From Paratrimastix pyriformis (taxonomy: Eukaryota; Preaxostyla; Paratrimastigidae), in contig JAPMOS010000258.1 in assembly GCA_027972325.1 (NCBI GenBank), forward strand, positions 1-38,928: 38,928 nucleotides of DNA. The letters run 5' to 3'. The notes under the pieces are model-generated. The model saw only the letters and a list, made by a program, of their open reading frames with translations, searched no databases and was not told the DNA's origin. Positions 19,081 to 28,231 of this stretch are shown piece by piece. The first letter of the stretch is position 1, and each line of letters begins with the position of its first letter. A program made the translations under genes and the position numbers.

Positions 19081-20080
19081 GAAGGGTTTCACATCCCGTT
19101 CAAGGGACCCCCACCCAACCCGGGGGCGTGGTCCCGGGACCCTTACCACTTGGTGGGGAGGAGAAACTGGGCTTGGAGGCGGTGGTCCAGGAGTACCTTG
19201 GGATATCGGCACTGAAAACGATCCAGGGGGTCGGACAAAGGGATGAGATCTCCCATTTTTGGGCGGCCCAAGCCCGGCGGGAAATGGAGGTTGATCCTGG
19301 ACCTCACCGCCTTGAATCACTTCATCTTCTGCCCTCCCTTCCAAAATGGAGGGGTGGAAGACGGTGAGGGCCGTGGTGGAGCCCATGATGTGGGCCACCA
19401 AGATCGACCTCAAGCATGCGTACTTTCACATCCCGATCTTTCCACCTCACCGGAAATACCTGGGAGTCGAATGGGAGGGCACGGAATATCGCTTCCAAGC
19501 CCTCCCATTCGGCCTGAATGTGGCTCCCAGAATCTTTACAAAGACCATGAGAGTGGCAATCAAGGAAGCCCGGAGACACGGCATCTTGGTAGTCCACTAC
19601 ATCGACGACCTCCTGGTGTTGGGCAGGTCACCACAGGAGACCAAACTGCATACACTGGCACTCCTTCGTCACCTCCTCTCACTCGGGTTCGAGATCAGCT
19701 GGGACAAAACCCAAGTGGAACCAGTTCAAATGCTGGAGTTCCTGGGGTTTGTCCTCGACACTCGAGCGATGACACTCTCACTCCCACCCGAGAAGGCACA
19801 GAAGGTGAGAGAGATGGCGCACAACACCCAACAGTGCACCACCATCAAAGCCAAATCATTGGCAGCGGTGATCGGGTTCATGTCGTCATGCAGGGAGACG
19901 ATTCGCCCGGCCTGCTTGTACCTGCGCAACCTGAACATCGACCTGTCCACGGCGATCAAGGCGCAGGGGATGGCACGCACTGGTGACCCTTTCGGAGGAG
20001 TCACACAGGGACTTGGAGTGGTGGGAACATGCACAGTACCCCACCAGCACCCCACTTCGGACCCCACCAGCAGAGCTGAT
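19081..20080 (+). pseudogene. DIRS-A reverse transcriptase domain, fossil
   Basis: The reverse transcriptase makes the DNA copy of the element's RNA. The entry region at about 19085-19140 (EGFHIPFKGPPPNPGAWS) is characteristic of DIRS polymerases. The fingers contain RSPIFGRPKPGGKWRLILDL at 19246, and the palm has KIDLKHAYFHIPI at about 19400. FQALPFGLNVAPRIFTK is at about 19495, and the catalytic HYIDDLLVLG is at about 19596. LGFVLDTRAMTLSLP marks the following thumb-side motif. The region carries a few breaks, so it is treated as a fossil. RNase H follows directly, as expected. Confidence 0.88.
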
Positions 20081-21170
20081 CCTGACCACGGATGCAGCCG
20101 AGATGGGCTGGGGGCAGTGCTGAGACTCCGGCACAGAGCATCGAGCAGGGCATCCCAGCACACGAGTTGTGGAGAGTGACGGACCTGCAGGAGATCAGTT
20201 CAATAAACCCGCTCGAATTGGAAGCGGGCATCAGGTCACTCCACCTGTTCCGGGAACAGGTCACAGGCAAGTCCGTACTTTGGTTCTCGGACAATTCGTC
20301 TGTCGTGTGGTCAGTCGGCAGACTCAAGTCACAGAGTCAGCAGCTCAACACCCGGTTGAGAAAACTCTGGGAGTTCTGTCAGACACACCGGATCACCCTC
20401 ACCACAGAGCACATTCACGGCATCGACAACGTGAGAGCGGACAGGCTCTCGCGGTGGGTCGACGCCGAAGATTACCAGCTCCACCCAGCCCTCTTCAGGG
20501 CGGTGGTGAAACTCAGGACGAAGCCGACGGTGGACGCCTTTGCATCGGCGCGAAACCACCTGTGCCCCCGGTTCTGGTCCTTGGTCAAGGAACCGGGAGC
20601 GGTGGGAGTGGACTTCTTTCGGCAGAACCTAGCCTCAGAAGTGCCGTGGATCAACCCACCGTTCTCGCTCATCCTCAGAGTCTTGGAACGGTTGAGGGGG
20701 AGCAGCGGGGGAGGCCCTTCTCCTCACCCCGGTGTGGACATCGGCACCGTGGTGGCCAGTGATGCTGCACATGGCAGTGGCACCACCCCTGACCTTACCG
20801 CGGCAGGAGAACACATTCCTGGCAGGCACGACACGCAACCTCAAGGGAATTGGGCCCCCACACTGGGAGTGTTGTGTGACACAGGTGTCGGGGACCCAGT
20901 CCGGCAAGCCAGGGCACACCTCGAGTGGGGTTGGCAGACACTCACCAATCCGGATCTCACCCTCGTCCGGAAGTTCCAGGACCGACAGCTGCACCCCATG
21001 GGTCCAGCCCGGATCTTCGACGACCCGGAGGCCTGGTGGGGGGAGCAACGAGCCCCTGATCCCACAGTGGGACAGGGAACTGTAGACGTCGACGCAGACT
21101 CGGGAGAGGACATGACCTTAGCCGAGCTGGCAGCGTCTCTGCGCTCAAAGAGCACCACCACCCCACTCTC
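20081..21170 (+). pseudogene. DIRS-A RNase H and following conserved domain, fossil
   Basis: The RNase H removes RNA from the RNA:DNA hybrid. LILTTDAAEMGWG at about 20079 supplies the first catalytic Asp. ISSINPLELEAGIRSLH supplies the Glu. LWFSDNSSVVW supplies the next Asp, and IHGIDNVRADRLSR ends the domain near 20455. It is followed by the DIRS-specific block VDAFASARNHLCPRFWS and WINPPFSLILRVLERL (to about 20700). The remaining sequence to 21170 is polar, less conserved, and leads into the recombinase. At least one break lies in the region. Confidence 0.8.
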
Positions 21171-21229
21171 ATGACACACCACCCGGAGTCCTGTGTGACA
21201 AACCCGCCGGGTCGGTCGGAAGCACCCAC

Positions 21230-22442
21230 GAGTGGGGCCTGTGATGCCCAGAACGCCGCGGGGACACCCGTGGACGGAACTCTGTTTCGCCCGGGCAAGA
21301 AAGGTCCTGCCCCAGGACGCGCGATACCCACACCCACAGCCCGGAAAAGCTCTCAGAAGAGGCACCTGCTTGGGCCCCAAGCATCCGGAGCTGTCGGCAG
21401 CGGCAGGTTATTTCATTCAGAGGTCATTGGCAGAGAAAACCTCGAAGAAATACTCACACATTATTCGCCGCTATGAAGAGTGGTGCGCGCTCAAAGACCT
21501 GGCTCCGATCACGGAGGCGACCGACCAGAATGAGGTCCAGGTCGCCTCGTTCATCGCGGATGAAGCCATGGAGAGGGACCTCAGCTCGGGCTCGGCAGGG
21601 CACGTCGCTCAGCACTGTCCATGTACTTCACCATGAGTGGCCACCCTCTATCCCCGGAAGGCAAACTGGTGAAACAAGTCGTCACCGGCATCGGGAAGGA
21701 CAAACCGGCTGGGGCAAAGACCTCGGTCCGATCTGGGACCTAGCAGACCTCTTGAAATTGCTCGAGGGGAGTGGGCCGACAATGCGACCCTTGACCAAAA
21801 CCGGCTCATTGGTAAAGTCGCCAGCTTGTTGGAGATCGCGGGGTTGAGGGTCATGGACACGACCTCGATCTCTTTTCCGACTCACGCTTTGAGTTCGGCC
21901 AGCCGGGGTGTGAGCACTCCGTTCGGCTGAAGGTGTGTCCGAAGGAGACACACAACACCAAGATTCGATGGGTCCAGGTGGTCGGGGCTCCCGACAACCC
22001 ACTGTGCCTACACTGCGCCATGAAACAGTGGCTGACCAAGCGGCCGACGGAACCAGCGGTGGCGGGTCAGGCAGTGTCGGACACCTTCTTTGTCTTTCCA
22101 CGGGATCTCTCTGTGAAGTGCAGGGTGGGCAAAGCCATCTCGGCAGACTGGATCCGGAACTGCGTGCGTTCGACGATGACGGTGGCAGGCATTCCCCTGC
22201 AGTGGGGTGCCCATTCAATTCGCTCAGCCGCCCCGTCGAAAGCCGCTGCACTGGGCATTCCACTGCCACAGATTCTGACCAGGTTTCGTTGGAGCTCCAG
22301 GTCCAGCACCTACCAAATGCACTATGGTCGCACAGTGGAAGGAGTCACGGATCGCTTCGACGAGGCACTGTTGGCGGGTCGGTTCAGTGGCAAACCTCAT
22401 GAAATGTCGGGGACCGCTGAACCTGACAAGGGGGACCCCTAG
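21230..22442 (+). pseudogene. DIRS-A tyrosine recombinase, copy 2, fossil
   Basis: This replaces the DDE integrase of LTR elements. It would integrate the circular DNA form without making a target duplication. An N-terminal SAM-like, DNA-binding part is seen near 21400-21600 (SLAEKTSKKYSHIIRRYEEW, followed by VASFIADEAM). The catalytic part from about 21930 contains THNTKIRWVQVVG, HSIRSAAPSKAAALG (His-x-x-Arg) and WSSRSSTYQMHYGR with the candidate tyrosine. The region carries a few breaks. The site corresponding to the Polinton junction in copy 1 is 21940/21941, inside this gene and uninterrupted here. Confidence 0.85.
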
Positions 22443-22500
22443 GGGGTTCCCCCCTTTGGCAGGCACGAGTTGGGAGGCAGTGTGATTCCTTTGGCATGCT

Positions 22501-22613
22501 GTCTATTTTCCTGGGGGTTTGGGAAGATGAAGGTCGTCGAGATTGATTACTCGTTCGCCGAGGCTCCGAGGCTGAAGCGAGGAATCATCGAGACTCTTCT
22601 TCTTCCCAAACCC
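22501..22613. repeat. Internal complementary region (ICR) of DIRS-A copy 2
   Basis: Bases 22501-22576 are the reverse complement of the left terminus 16332-16407, and bases 22577-22613 are the reverse complement of the right terminus 23547-23583. The two pieces abut with no spacer, so the ICR defines both ends of the element to the base. This is the hallmark of DIRS-1-like elements. Confidence 0.92.
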
Positions 22614-23430
22614 ACCCGCCTCCCTGGTGGCGTGGAGCACCACATGGCTTACAGCCCCACTGCCTCACCACCTCCTGAGCCTGCCGACACCACCTTTGCT
22701 CTTCCTGCCATTTTGAGGAGCAAGGGTGGGAACCTTTCCCCCCCTCTGTCACAACACAACCACACTCGCCCGCACACAGCCCTCGCGCTGGACCCGGGCA
22801 AGGAACTCTCGGTCTACAACGCCAACCGGCGCCTGACCGCGGCCAAGCGAGGCTACGATCACCCCAAGGCCGCTACGCGCCTCTTCACTCTGGAAGATGG
22901 GTCGAGGGTGGTCGTTTCCAACACCCACCGCGGCCGCAGTGGACACTGGGTCTCGTCGCGCGGACGCGGAGGCTCTGCTGTTCGAGGCGCGACCCGAGGA
23001 TGGTCTCGGGGTGCTACTCGTGGCCGTGGCCGTGGCCGTGGCGGCCGCAAGTTCTTTCGGCCGCCTCTTCTGCCCGTGGCAAGAGCTCCGCTGAGGAGTC
23101 TGCTGCGGAGGGGGGGAAGAAGTGAATGGAAGGCGCTTCGTCCCCCGGGGGTCTTTTTCTGAGGCTTCGCCCCCTCTGTATTTTTCCCTGATTTTTGCGT
23201 GACCTGGTAAGCCGGAGGTTTCTCCACCCTCCTCTTTCCCTCCGCAGACACATGCTTACCGGGGTGAGCTTCGGCGGCTCATGGGAGGAGAAGTTGAATT
23301 TTATTGTGCCGATGTTTGATCAATCTTTGAAAGCCTCTTTTGTTTTGTCTCTCGTCTTTCTTCTATCTACATTCTTTCTTTGGGATGCGTCTGGGCCTGA
23401 CCACACCTTCCGGAGTGGTGCCCGGCCCCT
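22614..23430 (+). other. Extra segment between ICR and right repeat, with RG-rich coding potential (copy 2)
   Basis: This is the counterpart of 10475-11318. It keeps the DPGKELSVYNANRRLT and AATRLFTLEDGSRVVVSN strings and the RGATRGWSRGATRGRGRGRG run. A GTAAG...TCCGCAG pair at 23207-23247 has the same 41-base spacing as in copy 1. Retention in both copies argues that the segment was fixed in the family before they spread. The reading frame around the RG run differs between copies, so which frame was used is unclear. Function is unknown. Confidence 0.5.
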
Positions 23431-23583
23431 TTGACGTGCTTACGCAAGGGCAGGGTACACTATCCGTGTCAGCTGACATGGAATTTCTTTCTATTTGTGG
23501 TCAGTGCCGCTTTTTGCGTTGCTTGACGTGATGTCTATTTTCCTGGGGGTTTGGGAAGAAGAAGAGTCTCGATGATTCCTCGC
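23431..23583. repeat. Right terminal repeat of DIRS-A copy 2
   Basis: This is the inverted counterpart of the left repeat. The end is set at 23583 by the ICR and by the loss of similarity to copy 1 immediately afterwards. The terminal AGAAGAGTCTCGATGATTCC is unique to this side. Confidence 0.9.
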
Positions 23584-25648
23584 GCGGCAGCAGCAGCCGC
23601 GATGGTCAAGAGGGCCATGGGAAAGCGCAAGGGAGAGAAGTCGCAAAGGTACCCTGACTGGAATCCGGGTCAACAAGAGGTGTGCCGGAAAACAGCGCAG
23701 ACCAGGATCTTGCAATATGCTGTCGGAGGCAACTCCAAGAATAGAAATCGCAGCGCTAACAGAGTTGCTTGAGACCAAGAGAAGGTCTGGTCATTTGGGA
23801 CGAACCACATCTGATAATCGCTACCGCCTGCATGAATTTTTTTGGGCGCCACGTGCGCCAAATTAGAATCTCTAGGAGACAAATTAGAATCTCTAGGAGA
23901 CGAAAAAAACTGGACTTCGGAAGATGTCCGGGTGAAAACACGCACCGAGGCGGAGTAAGAAACAGCGGCTCTCCCCGTCGGGAGCAGTTCACCTCGTTTG
24001 CTGCCTCTTCAGACGAGGTCCGAATATTTAGGTTTGGCGGCAATGGGCTGCGCTTTTGCGAGGCTCGCGAATTTTCAAAACCGTTCCAGATTCGCTTTTC
24101 GTTCTCATTCCTCTTCGAGGTCCGGAGAGGGCACCATTGACCGCGGGTCGCAGCGGGGCTGGGTTTGCTCAGAGTTTCTGTTGTGGGATTGTTGCAATTG
24201 AGGGACCATTCAGGGACCGCTGCCTGAAGGATGGCCTATGGTTGGAAGGTGCGACCAGATGCCTCGGCCTGCATCAATGACCCTGGTGCCCCACCTCACC
24301 CCACTGCGCCCCGATGCGCCCCACCACGCGCCCCGTCGCGCCCCGTCGCGCACCCCCCGACCTGATACAGACCGAAAGCCACGTGCCCTCAAAAACACCA
24401 AAGCCAGATGAAAAGGCATCAGGAGTGATCTTCTCCTTGATCCAAAAGACTGTTTGATTTTCATTGACGACGAGGTACAGGAGACCGCAATGCGGGAGGA
24501 GGCGGTGTAGCTGGTGGAGGTGGCATGGGAGTTCGGGTCACATGGCTACGGCGTTGTGGTGATTGATGTCGAGGCCGTTTATGGCGGGGGAGGGGCCGGG
24601 GAACACCCGGCTCCTGCTTGATTGTGGGGCTGTCGTCGGAGCAGCCGTCGAAGCAGCCCACTGAGGAAAGAAGTGAAAACTATTAAGCTTGCTGGCGGTC
24701 AGTGAACTATCTCCATTCTCTACACCTAGCAGTGCCGAAGTCCCAAAGTTGTTTCTGACCTGACCGCCAGCTTTGCTGGTGCCTCGATCCCAGTGTGTGA
24801 GACCCGTGGGTGCATAAGTATGAGCGCCTGTTCCTGACGCCGAAGAGCATGTCCTCTCCCGGGGTATGGTCTCGCAGTCTGTTGTTGTTTCTGACCCAGT
24901 GAGAGTGGTCTGTGTGAGCATCCGTGCCCGGTGTGGGCGCAGACAAGCACATGTTCGCCAAACCAAATGCTCTTGGTAATGAGTGTCCGTGTGTGAGGTG
25001 TGAACTCTCTACTACGGGCAGCTCCCCAGTGGAGCAGAAATTCGATGGAATAATGCCACCTCGCTGTGGGCACCGCGGTCAAGTGCACAGTAGCCCTCAG
25101 TCTCGTTTATGAATGGACAGAGTGACCCCAAGCAGGAGTGATCGTGATGGGTCCAAGACAGGGGTGCTCGCCCTCCCGGGACGGAGCCCCCCCATCATGT
25201 CCCTTGGAGCAGGGGATGGGATGAGACGGAGTGATGGGCCGGGACAGGAAGGTGCACATGGGTGCTGCGACTGGTGTGTCACACAATGAGGAAGGAGAGA
25301 GAACATTCCGACGGACTTTCCCTCTGCTGCTGCCAAGGCAGTCGGCCCCCCTGTCGCGCCTGAAAGTTGACGGGGTATTTCTCGGCCGGTACGGCTGTTT
25401 GTGGGGTGCCCGGGGAGACTGGATGGCCAATGTGAGCTCGACCCAAGGTGGTCACCATGTGCAGGGTCGCGAGGTTGTGACGCTCCCTCCGTGCGCGATG
25501 GTCAAAGGAAGTGAACCCCTTCCGCATGAACGGTACAATGCGGGAAAGTGCATCCCCCGGGACTTGACAACCGTTGGGGGACTCGGGGGGGGGGTGAGGA
25601 GCCCCTTGTTCAAGAAACCCATGAGGGCATGCTTCCCCGTCCGGCGGA
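23584..25648. other. GC-rich DNA without a recognised gene, between DIRS-A and the right Polinton
   Basis: I see no sustained coding sequence of known type in this 2 kb. It contains a 21-base direct repeat (AAATTAGAATCTCTAGGAGA core) twice at 23859-23900. It also has a C-rich stretch of GCGCCCCGTCGC-like words at about 24297-24350. A 140-codon plus-strand frame at 25231 crosses the Polinton boundary at 25649 and stops just inside it. Its strings (VDGVFLGRYGCLWGARGDW) are protein-like but unrecognised, so it may be a host exon cut by the Polinton or chance. Confidence 0.4.
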
Positions 25649-26532
25649 AGTAGTTATAAAAGGAGAGTTCTGAGACAATCGATTTTCACACACAATTTTT
25701 CACGCTTGCGTTGTTATTTGAGGCAAAAATCGATTTCTTCAGAACAAAATCTTTTTTTCTCATTATATTTTATTGAAAAGGAGCATTTTATTTTATCAAC
25801 TTTGAATGATTTAAGCATTAATTTTCTCGAGCTACAAACGTTATTTGAGGCAAAAATCGAATTCTTCAGAGCAAAATCTTTTTTCTCAATGTTTTTTAAG
25901 TAAAACGAGCATTTTATTTTAATCAGCTTGGAATGATTTAAGCATCAATTCATTCGAGCTACAAACGAAATTAGAGGCAAAAAGCGAATTCTCCATGCAT
26001 TTTCAATTTTTTTCCAGTTTTTGTCCCAGAAATTATTTTGCCATTTTTGTCAAATCAAACAATTCAATCATCTTAAGCATCAAACGAAAGAGAATTCAAT
26101 CAGAAACAGCTTATCTCTTCATTCAAAATAAAATTGTGACAAAAGTGCTTTTCAAAAGTGATCATTAAATAATGCATCAATCTTAAGTAAATAATGCATT
26201 CTTTTTGATTGAATCAGCTCAAATAATTGATTCTAAGAAAATGGAAAAGTATGACAAAATGATAAAACAATATGAAATTTGATTTCAGCACCGAGCCCTT
26301 TAAAGCGAAAATTTACTCAGCTTTGACATGAATTGAAAGAGAAATCAATCAGATTTACCTTCTATTTCAAAGAGATAAAAAACAGCGTTTCATCATTTGA
26401 GCTCTGAGTGTTTTAAGATGATAATTCAATGAGCAACTGAGGCTAACTCAATGAAATAGTGAATGAGTGATAGCAGTTGATTAACATGTAAAGGTATTTG
26501 AAGAAAAAATAATTATCTATAGTTAGTATATA
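25649..26532. repeat. Polinton terminal inverted repeat, right copy
   Basis: These 884 bases are the inverted counterpart of 8926-9806. Both edges coincide with loss of similarity: outside 25649 the sequence becomes GC-rich, and inside 26532 the two copies lead into different genes. A patch near 26420-26490 is distinctly less similar than the rest. The inner edge carries CTATAGTTAGTATATA, four bases before the ATG of the first gene. Confidence 0.9.
25690..26005. repeat. Tandem ~125-base subrepeats in the right TIR
   Basis: This is the inverted counterpart of 9463-9780, with the same GCAAAAATCGAATTC, GAGCTACAAACG and GAGCATTTTATTTT words in each unit. There are about two and a half units, with the partial one outermost. 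Confidence 0.75.
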
Positions 26533-26536
26533 GAGA

Positions 26537-26707
26537 ATGAATTGTGATAAACATCCAGTTAAGATTGATAGGGCACTATTTGAACTCATACAGGAGTTGA
26601 TACAGCTTCATGGTGATGAATATTTCAGTGTTACAATAACTAAGAAGAAAGGAGATGAGAGTGACGATTCCACAACAATAGTGTATGAAAATGAATATTT
26701 CCATTAA
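26537..26707 (+). CDS. Small 56-residue protein next to the TIR (Polinton gene)
   Basis: An intact short frame begins four bases inside the TIR edge (ATG at 26537-26539) and stops at 26705-26707, overlapping the integrase stop by four bases in convergent orientation. The protein starts MNCDKHPVKIDRALFELIQE. Two helix-like segments are followed by a beta-like YFSVTITKKKGDE and an acidic middle. I do not recognise it. Its position mirrors the subterminal gene at the other Polinton end, which also reads inward from the TIR and meets a convergent neighbour. Length alone makes it uncertain, but the tight spacing and the promoter-like TIR edge support it. Confidence 0.5.
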   Translation: MNCDKHPVKIDRALFELIQELIQLHGDEYFSVTITKKKGDESDDSTTIVYENEYFH

Positions 26708-27738
26708 CGGAGCTTCATATCATGCATTATATTATCTGTGTCAATACCTTCTCGAGTCAGTCTTCGTTTGACGAGTCTTTTCTTCTTTGTGTCATCAATC
26801 TTCTTGACAGCTTTTTCAGTGCTCTCCTTCTCGATGATTTCACCAACCTTCTTCAACTCATATTGTTTGTAGTGTTTTTTCAACAGTTCTCCAGACTTCA
26901 GGTTCTTGAGAACATACTTTTTACCATCGAATGAGTCAATGATATAGACAGCGAGAGAATACTTTACTTCATCACCTTTAGCGAATGCTTTGAGCTTTCG
27001 AACAGGACGAACATGGTCACCAATATTATAAAGACGTTCTATTTGAGTGACTGATTGTTTGTTTGTATCATGGTTGTTGAACACATTATAAGGTGTTGCT
27101 TTAATGGTTCTGTGGTAATCATTGTTGTAAGAAGATACCAAATCAGGAAGAACTTTAGTCCAATCGGAGTCACCAGAAGAGAGACGCCAACGTTGTAGTT
27201 TGAGAGCAATTGTACGATTGAATCGTTCAACAATACTATTCTTATTGATTTCTTCAGGGTCACTGAAATGAGCCACAACATGATTATCAGTCATCCATTT
27301 GACATATTGTTTAGCTTGGAATTCATTGTCACAGTTGATGTTTTCAGGAGTACCTTTTAAGTCATCATGGAAGATACTTTTAATTGCTTTGAGAACCTCA
27401 GTGGGCTTTCTTGTTTTAAGTGGACGACAGGCAGCATAACGAGAGTACACATCAATAACACAGAGGATGTTCTCGAATCCAGTTCTCGTCTTAAAACGAT
27501 CATAGATGATGATATCCATCTGAACACATGCGAGAGCAGTATGAGCCACAATCGTGTTGAACTTTTTGGGTTTTCTATCTTCTTTCATGATTTGATAATC
27601 AGGTGTCTTATTTAGCACGTTTTGGACAGCATCTAAGGTGATTTTCTTGTCATCTTGTTTTAGTTTTCGATACAATTTAGGAGCAGAAACAAAGCCCGTT
27701 TTAGGATCGCTATAAGCATTCTGAATGGTCTTTTCCAT
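26704..27738 (-). CDS. INT: Polinton integrase (retroviral-type, DDE)
   Basis: This 344-residue enzyme would cut and join the Polinton ends into target DNA. The rve catalytic core spans about residues 60-220. D75 (CVQMDIIIYD), D137 (NINCDNEFQ) and E171 (NSIVERFNRT) form the catalytic triad, the last two separated by 33 residues. A helical N-terminal part precedes the core, without an obvious HHCC zinc finger. The C-terminal part (IGDHVRPVRKLKAFAKGDEV ... YKQYELKKV) looks like an SH3-like DNA-binding domain and ends in a lysine/arginine-rich tail. No chromodomain is evident. The frame is open throughout. It is divergent from the gene at 27841 and convergent with the small ORF at the TIR. Confidence 0.92.
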   Translation of the reverse strand: MEKTIQNAYSDPKTGFVSAPKLYRKLKQDDKKITLDAVQNVLNKTPDYQIMKEDRKPKKFNTIVAHTALACVQMDIIIYDRFKTRTGFENILCVIDVYSRYAACRPLKTRKPTEVLKAIKSIFHDDLKGTPENINCDNEFQAKQYVKWMTDNHVVAHFSDPEEINKNSIVERFNRTIALKLQRWRLSSGDSDWTKVLPDLVSSYNNDYHRTIKATPYNVFNNHDTNKQSVTQIERLYNIGDHVRPVRKLKAFAKGDEVKYSLAVYIIDSFDGKKYVLKNLKSGELLKKHYKQYELKKVGEIIEKESTEKAVKKIDDTKKKRLVKRRLTREGIDTDNIMHDMKLR

Positions 27739-27840
27739 TAGTATAATGAAGTTATAAAATTAAAAGTGACTTAGAGAAACCTTAAATTTATAGATTAATA
27801 AAATATTATGAAAAAAATTTTATCTCACACTACTATAGAC
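27739..27840. promoter_or_regulatory. Divergent AT-rich promoter region
   Basis: The gap between the integrase start (minus) and the lysine-rich gene is almost entirely A/T and includes TTTATAGATTAATAAAATAT at about 27787. This resembles the TATAGA-like strings ahead of other genes of this Polinton. The plus-strand frame can begin at 27808 or 27841. I favour 27841, because the earlier start lies within the A/T run. Confidence 0.4.
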
Positions 27841-28227
27841 ATGACAACTAAAACCGCAAATCCATTTGTTGCATTTGATGGACTCTCAGATGAAGAGGCG
27901 AAGAAGTTGTTCGAAGAATACATAAATAAACGGCAGGCAACGTCACCAAAACAGGAAAAGAAGGAAAAGAAAGAAAAGAAAGAAGTGAAGATTGCACAAG
28001 AAGAAGTTATTGATGTAGATGCCTTATCAACAAAAGGAGCAGAAAACGTCGAAGATGAGTTTGGAAAAATAGCACAATATGAAGTGGTAGAATGCAAAAA
28101 AGCTATGAAAGGTTTCATGAAGAACTATTCTATTATGAACCATGGAAAGATCGAGGCAACTGACTACAAACAAAGTGTCGAGAGGTGTTTTGTGGACACT
28201 GAAGGAATGATAAAAGATATTATATGA
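27841..28227 (+). CDS. Lysine/glutamate-rich unknown protein upstream of the polymerase
   Basis: With the start at 27841 (MTTKTANPFVAFDGL) this is a 128-residue protein; 11 more residues are possible from 27808. A short N-terminal helix (DEEAKKLFEEYINKR) is followed by a strongly charged KKEKKEKKEVKIAQEE stretch. The C-terminal half has an ordered look (YEVVECKKAMKGFMKNYSI, VERCFVDTEGMIKDII). I do not recognise it. It lies immediately upstream of the polymerase on the same strand with a gap of only a few bases, which suggests cotranscription and perhaps a replication role such as terminal-protein or primer partner; that is speculation. Confidence 0.6.
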   Translation: MTTKTANPFVAFDGLSDEEAKKLFEEYINKRQATSPKQEKKEKKEKKEVKIAQEEVIDVDALSTKGAENVEDEFGKIAQYEVVECKKAMKGFMKNYSIMNHGKIEATDYKQSVERCFVDTEGMIKDII

Positions 28228-28231
28228 AGAG

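Larger units (their letters stand above)
16332..23583 (+). mobile_element. DIRS-A copy 2, DIRS-type tyrosine-recombinase retrotransposon, both ends present
   Basis: This 7.25 kb element has the DIRS plan: left terminal repeat, gag, RT with RNase H, tyrosine recombinase, ICR, and an inverted right terminal repeat. The left end TTCAGCCTCGGAGCC and right end GATGATTCCTCGC are set by the ICR, which holds the complement of both. No target duplication is expected for this family. The roughly 107-base core of the two repeats is identical as far as I can read, suggesting a fairly recent copy, yet the coding region has several breaks. It lacks its expected compactness because of an extra segment between ICR and right repeat. 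Confidence 0.88.

Noticed and set aside
9807-25648. Matching 6-base flanks of the two Polinton ends (GAAGGA and GGCGGA) as one target duplication
   Set aside because: Only four of six bases agree, and the ends belong to two outward-running elements, so no shared duplication is expected.
8926-26532. A single Polinton with the 15.8 kb block as an internal insert
   Set aside because: The TIR outer ends face the block, so the block lies outside both Polinton pieces.
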